DNA from: Gloeopeniophorella convolvens
Lineage: Eukaryota > Basidiomycota > Agaricomycetes > Russulales
DNA length: 24,134 nucleotides
Assembly (NCBI GenBank): GCA_022496205.1
Contig: WTXD01000159.1
Span: 1-24,134, forward strand
Reading direction: 5' to 3'
Each line of letters opens with the position of its first letter. The first letter of the stretch is position 1. The notes under the pieces were generated by a model that was given only the letters and a program-made list of their open reading frames with translations, was not told the origin of the DNA and made no database searches. This document shows, piece by piece, positions 18,721 through 24,134 of the stretch. The translations under genes and the position numbers were made by a program.

Positions 18721-19051
18721 TCAATGTTCCAGCGCCAGATTCACCCTCGGCACTGGGCGCCGCACGCCGAATCAGCGCACTAGCCCAGCATACAGGTTGG
18801 CGCAACGTACCCTCAAGGGGATGCAATTGGGCCAGGTACGCGATGGCCCACATCAGGTAGCAGCATGCGAGGGTGAGCATAAGGCTCGTCCGGATGAGTC
18901 TGTGCAGAGGAGCTGGTGGGTCGGGGCTGCGCAACTGACGCAGGACAGGGACCTACGTCTGTTGCGGGCCCTTGCGGGTGAAGACCCACGATGTGGCCAT
19001 GAGCCCAGCGACGATGACGAGGACGATTACCACTGGAAAGACGGAAGCCAT
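18721..19051 (-). CDS. vma9: V-type ATPase subunit e (Vma9-like)
   Basis: Three short exons, 19051-18957, 18899-18811 and 18752-18721, with introns of 57 and 58 bp, give 71 aa, the usual size for this subunit. The product has two membrane helices, about residues 4-24 (FPVVIVLVIVAGLMATSW) and 36-55 (SLMLTLACCYLMWAIAYL), with FTRKGPQQT between them and LAQLHPLE after the second. These are hallmark segments of the V-ATPase e/Vma9 family in the Vo sector of the proton pump. The third exon (VPRVNLALEH) was chosen because it gives a normal-length C-terminus; other acceptors would extend the tail. The gene lies tail-to-tail with hen1, 284 bp apart. It is intact, which matters for judging the indel-rich neighbour. 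Confidence 0.85.
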
Positions 19052-19292
19052 GACGTGGTGATGGGGGTGTTGGTGTTGTACTGCGAGCCTGTGTTCGAGT
19101 CCCATCGCGCGTCGTGCGCATTTCCGCATCCCCGTCACGTGCACTCTGCAAGCCGCAGCTCTCGAACCAAGTCAGACGGCAACGAAAACCGTCATTCGAG
19201 CACACGTTGGATGAGTAGCACAAGCAAAGCAGCGGGTATATTATGGCCTGGTCTATCGGCGTGGTATGTAATAACGATAGCGTGCACAGCGT

Positions 19293-21247
<1,955 letters not shown>

Positions 21248-21608
21248 TTTGCTCGTCTTGACAGAGCAGGAGAGGAGAAAGGGAGGGGGTCGTGGGATCA
21301 GTCCAATGGGGCTCGGAATAAATAGACTGAAAATAAGAAAATCATGGCCAAGCGGAATCGAACCATTCAGCTACCGTGGGAACGACCTCGCTCGAGACCG
21401 TCCGACATGGACTCTGATGGACTCCGTCTCCAACGGCGAACAGCAAATCTCCCTCGCGCCATTTCTGTTTAAACTTGGGATGCTCTGGAGTGGTGGATGA
21501 TCATTATGCATGCATGCAGAGGTATCGATAAGTAACGTATAGTTCGACTCTAAGTAGCATTACTTGATGTGATATTAGCTAGATGTATCGCCGTGGCCGG
21601 CCCTCAGC
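21248..21608. promoter_or_regulatory. Intergenic: CYP51 promoter side and RNase gene 3' end
   Basis: This 361-bp spacer is upstream of CYP51 and downstream of the RNase gene. A TATTTATT-like minus-strand box occurs near 21318-21328. GGAATCGAACC at 21354-21364 resembles a tRNA B box on the minus strand, but no tRNA fold was found. Nothing else is recognisable. Confidence 0.35.
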
Positions 21609-24134
21609 TTAAGCTGACACAGGGTGTATGGTCAGCAGAATCTCGTCAATCGATAACGCGACCCTCTCCAACCTCGTACCCAGTGCCGGGCACCTCTTAC
21701 GTTCCCAAGCAGCCCGAGCTCCGCAATGTGCACATCCTGTACGCGCTTCGATGGACGATATCCTCCCGCGCGATGCTCGTGATGCGCCCGTCAGCGTCTT
21801 GAGCGGGTCGCGCACGCCTGCCGGCCGCAGCGCTCCATCCACTGCTTGATGAACGACAGCGCCCACCACCTGCTGTGCGAGTAGTCGATCCACTTGGCCG
21901 CCGTTCCTTCTTGCCGATGTACTCGAAGCTGCCTGCATCTCCTCGGGTGAACAGAGACTTCTGTGTAACATGCGTGCTTGATTTGCCAGTGGGTGAGGAG
22001 GTCCGCGTAGCGACGCAGCGGCGACGTTCCCTCACGTACCTCGCCGCCTCAACGCCAATCGTCCAGTGCTCCGCAGGTTCCAGGGTATATCCGCCCATCT
22101 GGAACTGCACCCCTTGCGGCGCACCTCGAAAAAATCCACCGGCCGAGTTATCCCTGGCCGCAGCAAGTCTGCAAGCGCTCTGGATTGCCTTTTGGCGCCG
22201 GCAGCGACCGTCGTACGAGTGGGATGCCGTGGTCAAGTCCAAAGCGTGAGACGACGCGGTTCGCGATTTGCGCGGCCTCGGACACGATCTGGCGTGATCC
22301 GTGAGCCATCTGCCTCGCCACCGCGTAGGTGACCTGCGGGGCACCACGGAAAAGCCCGGGCTGCACGAAATCGACGGGGCCGATAGGGAGAGGCTTGGGC
22401 GAGACAATTAGGCTGGGACGCTCCAGCCCGAACGAGAACGTGGATGATTTTAGCCGACGCGCTACTACCCGCTTGCAGAAAGCGTCTAGCAAGTGGAGAT
22501 TCTCCATGTCCTGCGGCGTCAGATTCAACGGTGCAGGTGGCGCTTTTGCAGGTTGGCCGAAAGGGAACGAGAGATTCTTGAATTGGTGGTTCATCGCGGC
22601 ATCGACTTCGTCGTACTTCAGTACACGGACATTGCGGACTATGCCAGCGCGAACTTTGTGCTCGACGATATCGCCACTTGGGTCAATTTTGGCGCTGAAT
22701 GTCATTACCGTCTCGGGCGCCCCGCTCTCCGCAGCATGGCCCAAGCTGAGCTTGCCGTCTACGAGGGAGTCGGGCAGCATAGCCTGCGAGCCGTATTGGA
22801 AGTACTGCGTCTGCGCAACGTCTCGGGCCCGGCGGGAGAACAAGTGGGTAGGCGGTAAGACTGCGGTGGGATCTGCGACGTGTATATGAATCCAGAGGTT
22901 GGAGGGATCCGCTGCGTCGCGTTCGATGGATATGCCATCGTCGAGTTCCTCGGCCCCATAATCGTCGATGGTGTAAACCGTGAGCTGCCCAAAGTCGTGG
23001 CGAAGGGATTCGAGCAGGTCGGAGGGATAGAGGTCTTCCGGGCCCAGGACAAAGCCTGAGGTTGCTCCGGAAGCTGAGCTCGAAGGGGTAGGCGGGACAG
23101 ACTCCGGTGCAGCGACCGTCAGGTCTGGCATGGTCCTCCTGACCGAAGTGAAGTCTTGCCACGGCGCGAATACGCCCATGTCTTGGAGCAGCTGCCGCAC
23201 TTGAGACGAGTCGACGTCGCCCGGATATTGGCCAATAGCCTTGATGATGTCGCAGACGAAGGGGGTGTACTGGTTGACCTGAGCTGAGCGCATGTCAACC
23301 AGGGAGTCGAGCAAGAATTGGATGAAGAGTTGATCGTCCTCCGTAAAGGTAAGGTCTGTCACTGGTTCGTAAGTCGGGGTCCGATTCTTCGAGCCAGAAG
23401 GCATGCTCCGCAGCCGGGAGATGATCCCTTTTGCGCGCTCCACGAACCCCTTGACGCGGGGACCGTCGGCGTGCATCAGGTCCTGGACCTGGGTGAAACG
23501 GTCCACATGGGCGGGGGGCTTCACGTAGAACTTCTGGGAGGACAAAAAGTTGTGGCCATCCATGACGAACATATGCGATTCCTTCATCAGGCGCGAATAA
23601 ACTGCATGCAAGCACAACTGAGGATTGGCGTGCTTCAAGTTGAGGATGCGCGCTGCTTCTGCAACGGTGATGGTCGCCCATTCGTCTTTGTTGGGTGCGC
23701 GTACGTGCGGGTAAACAGTGTTGACCTGTGCGGCGTAGCCGTTGGAGAGGTCCTCGGCGGCCCTCTGGAAAGCGCGGATCTTCTCCGCGACGGACACCCG
23801 CGCCATGAGCTCCTTGGAGTTTGCTGGAGCCTTTTCATTGCCACACCGCTTCATGTGGTTGGGACTCATGAAGTCAGGGATGGCATAGTGAACGTCGTGT
23901 GAGAAATGGGTGACGACGGTTCCATCCAGCAGGAGGGTCTGTACAAAGGTCTGTCCATCCTCAAAGCATTCTCTCCAAACGACGCCAATAAACGGCGTAT
24001 GTTTCCTAGAAGTAATATGAGCCAAACGACATATCCAAGAAGAAAATACTCACAACCTAACCTCGATCAGCGTACCAGGAACCATGCCGGACGAAAGCGG
24101 GGCGAGGTCTTCCTCCGGGAGTGCCATCACAGGT
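21609..24134 (-). CDS. DSS1/MSU1-like mitochondrial RNase II (partial)
   Basis: The gene runs off the right edge. The visible exons are 24134-24054 (26 full codons, ending GTLIEVRL) and one starting at 24005, joined across a 48-bp intron. The long exon is open to 22148. It carries the RNB catalytic domain with the acidic cluster IDDYGAEELDDGISIE and the following WIHIHVADPTAVLP. Further motifs are ARDVAQTQYFQYGSQAMLP, KIDPSG and VARQMAHGSRQIVSEAAQIANRVV. This is the 3'-5' exoribonuclease family of the fungal mitochondrial degradosome (Dss1 with the Suv3 helicase), which clears mitochondrial RNA. After LQT at about 22170 the frame changes repeatedly. TSPLRRYADLLTHWQIKHA, AKWIDYSHSRWWALSFIKQW and VRDPLKTLTG are clear continuations in different frames, ending near 21609. 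The 5' part is clean. Confidence 0.8.

Noticed and set aside
16913..18934. A 673-residue open frame on the minus strand opposite hen1
   Set aside because: It is a mirror of the GC-rich hen1 codons. The sense strand has clear HEN1 motifs and introns, and only its N-terminal end coincides with a real exon (vma9 exon 2).
21335..21364. A tRNA-like B box (GGTTCGATTCC on the minus strand)
   Set aside because: I could not build an acceptor stem, D arm and anticodon arm at proper spacing. The matching ATGGC/GCCAT ends are about 119 bases apart and the T stem has a mismatch.

Overview
The window looks like nuclear DNA of a filamentous basidiomycete, most likely an Agaricomycete. Genes are compact and GC-rich, with many GT-AG introns of about 48-70 bp. 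The protein set is typical of that group: an Rsm1/NIPA-like zinc-finger protein, a BSD2/NDFIP protein, a HEN1 methyltransferase, V-ATPase subunit e, CYP51 and a mitochondrial DSS1-type RNase. No species can be named from sequence alone.

Layout. Positions 1-3190 are gene-poor. They hold diverged GC-rich hairpin repeats (1-660), a 303-bp non-autonomous DNA transposon with long terminal inverted repeats and a 3-bp target duplication (725-1027), and a 3'-truncated N-terminal piece of a fungal STAND/NLR-like gene (1219-2126, minus). Two housekeeping genes follow on the plus strand: a C3HC/Rsm1 zinc-finger protein (3196-5325, seven exons) and a BSD2/NDFIP-type Rsp5 adaptor (5568-7024, three exons).

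From 7261 to 16181 every main gene is on the minus strand and belongs to one family, the proline-iminopeptidase-like alpha/beta hydrolases (peptidase S33). There is one divergent copy broken by a frameshift (7261-8277) and four close tandem paralogs of 304 aa with the same two-exon structure. The repeat unit is about 2.0-2.3 kb. It contains the hydrolase, its promoter with a shared upstream element and (in three spacers) a decayed transposase helix-turn-helix fragment in divergent orientation. The shared element also occurs once in front of the next plus-strand gene, which suggests that the array grew from this divergent promoter.

That next gene (16873-18436) is a HEN1-type small-RNA 2'-O-methyltransferase. 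Its C-terminal tail is acidic and tryptophan-rich, with WG/GW motifs resembling an Argonaute hook. This is the most interesting biological lead in the window. V-ATPase subunit e (18721-19051, minus, three exons) lies tail-to-tail with it.

The right end carries CYP51 (19293-21247, minus) and a DSS1/MSU1-like mitochondrial RNase II (21609 to beyond 24134, minus). CYP51 and the 3' part of the RNase gene are full of one-base frameshifts, while splice sites and catalytic motifs survive. The neighbouring vma9, hen1 and the 5' part of the RNase gene are clean. This could be two decaying genes or a local drop in consensus quality, and the second reading should be excluded first.
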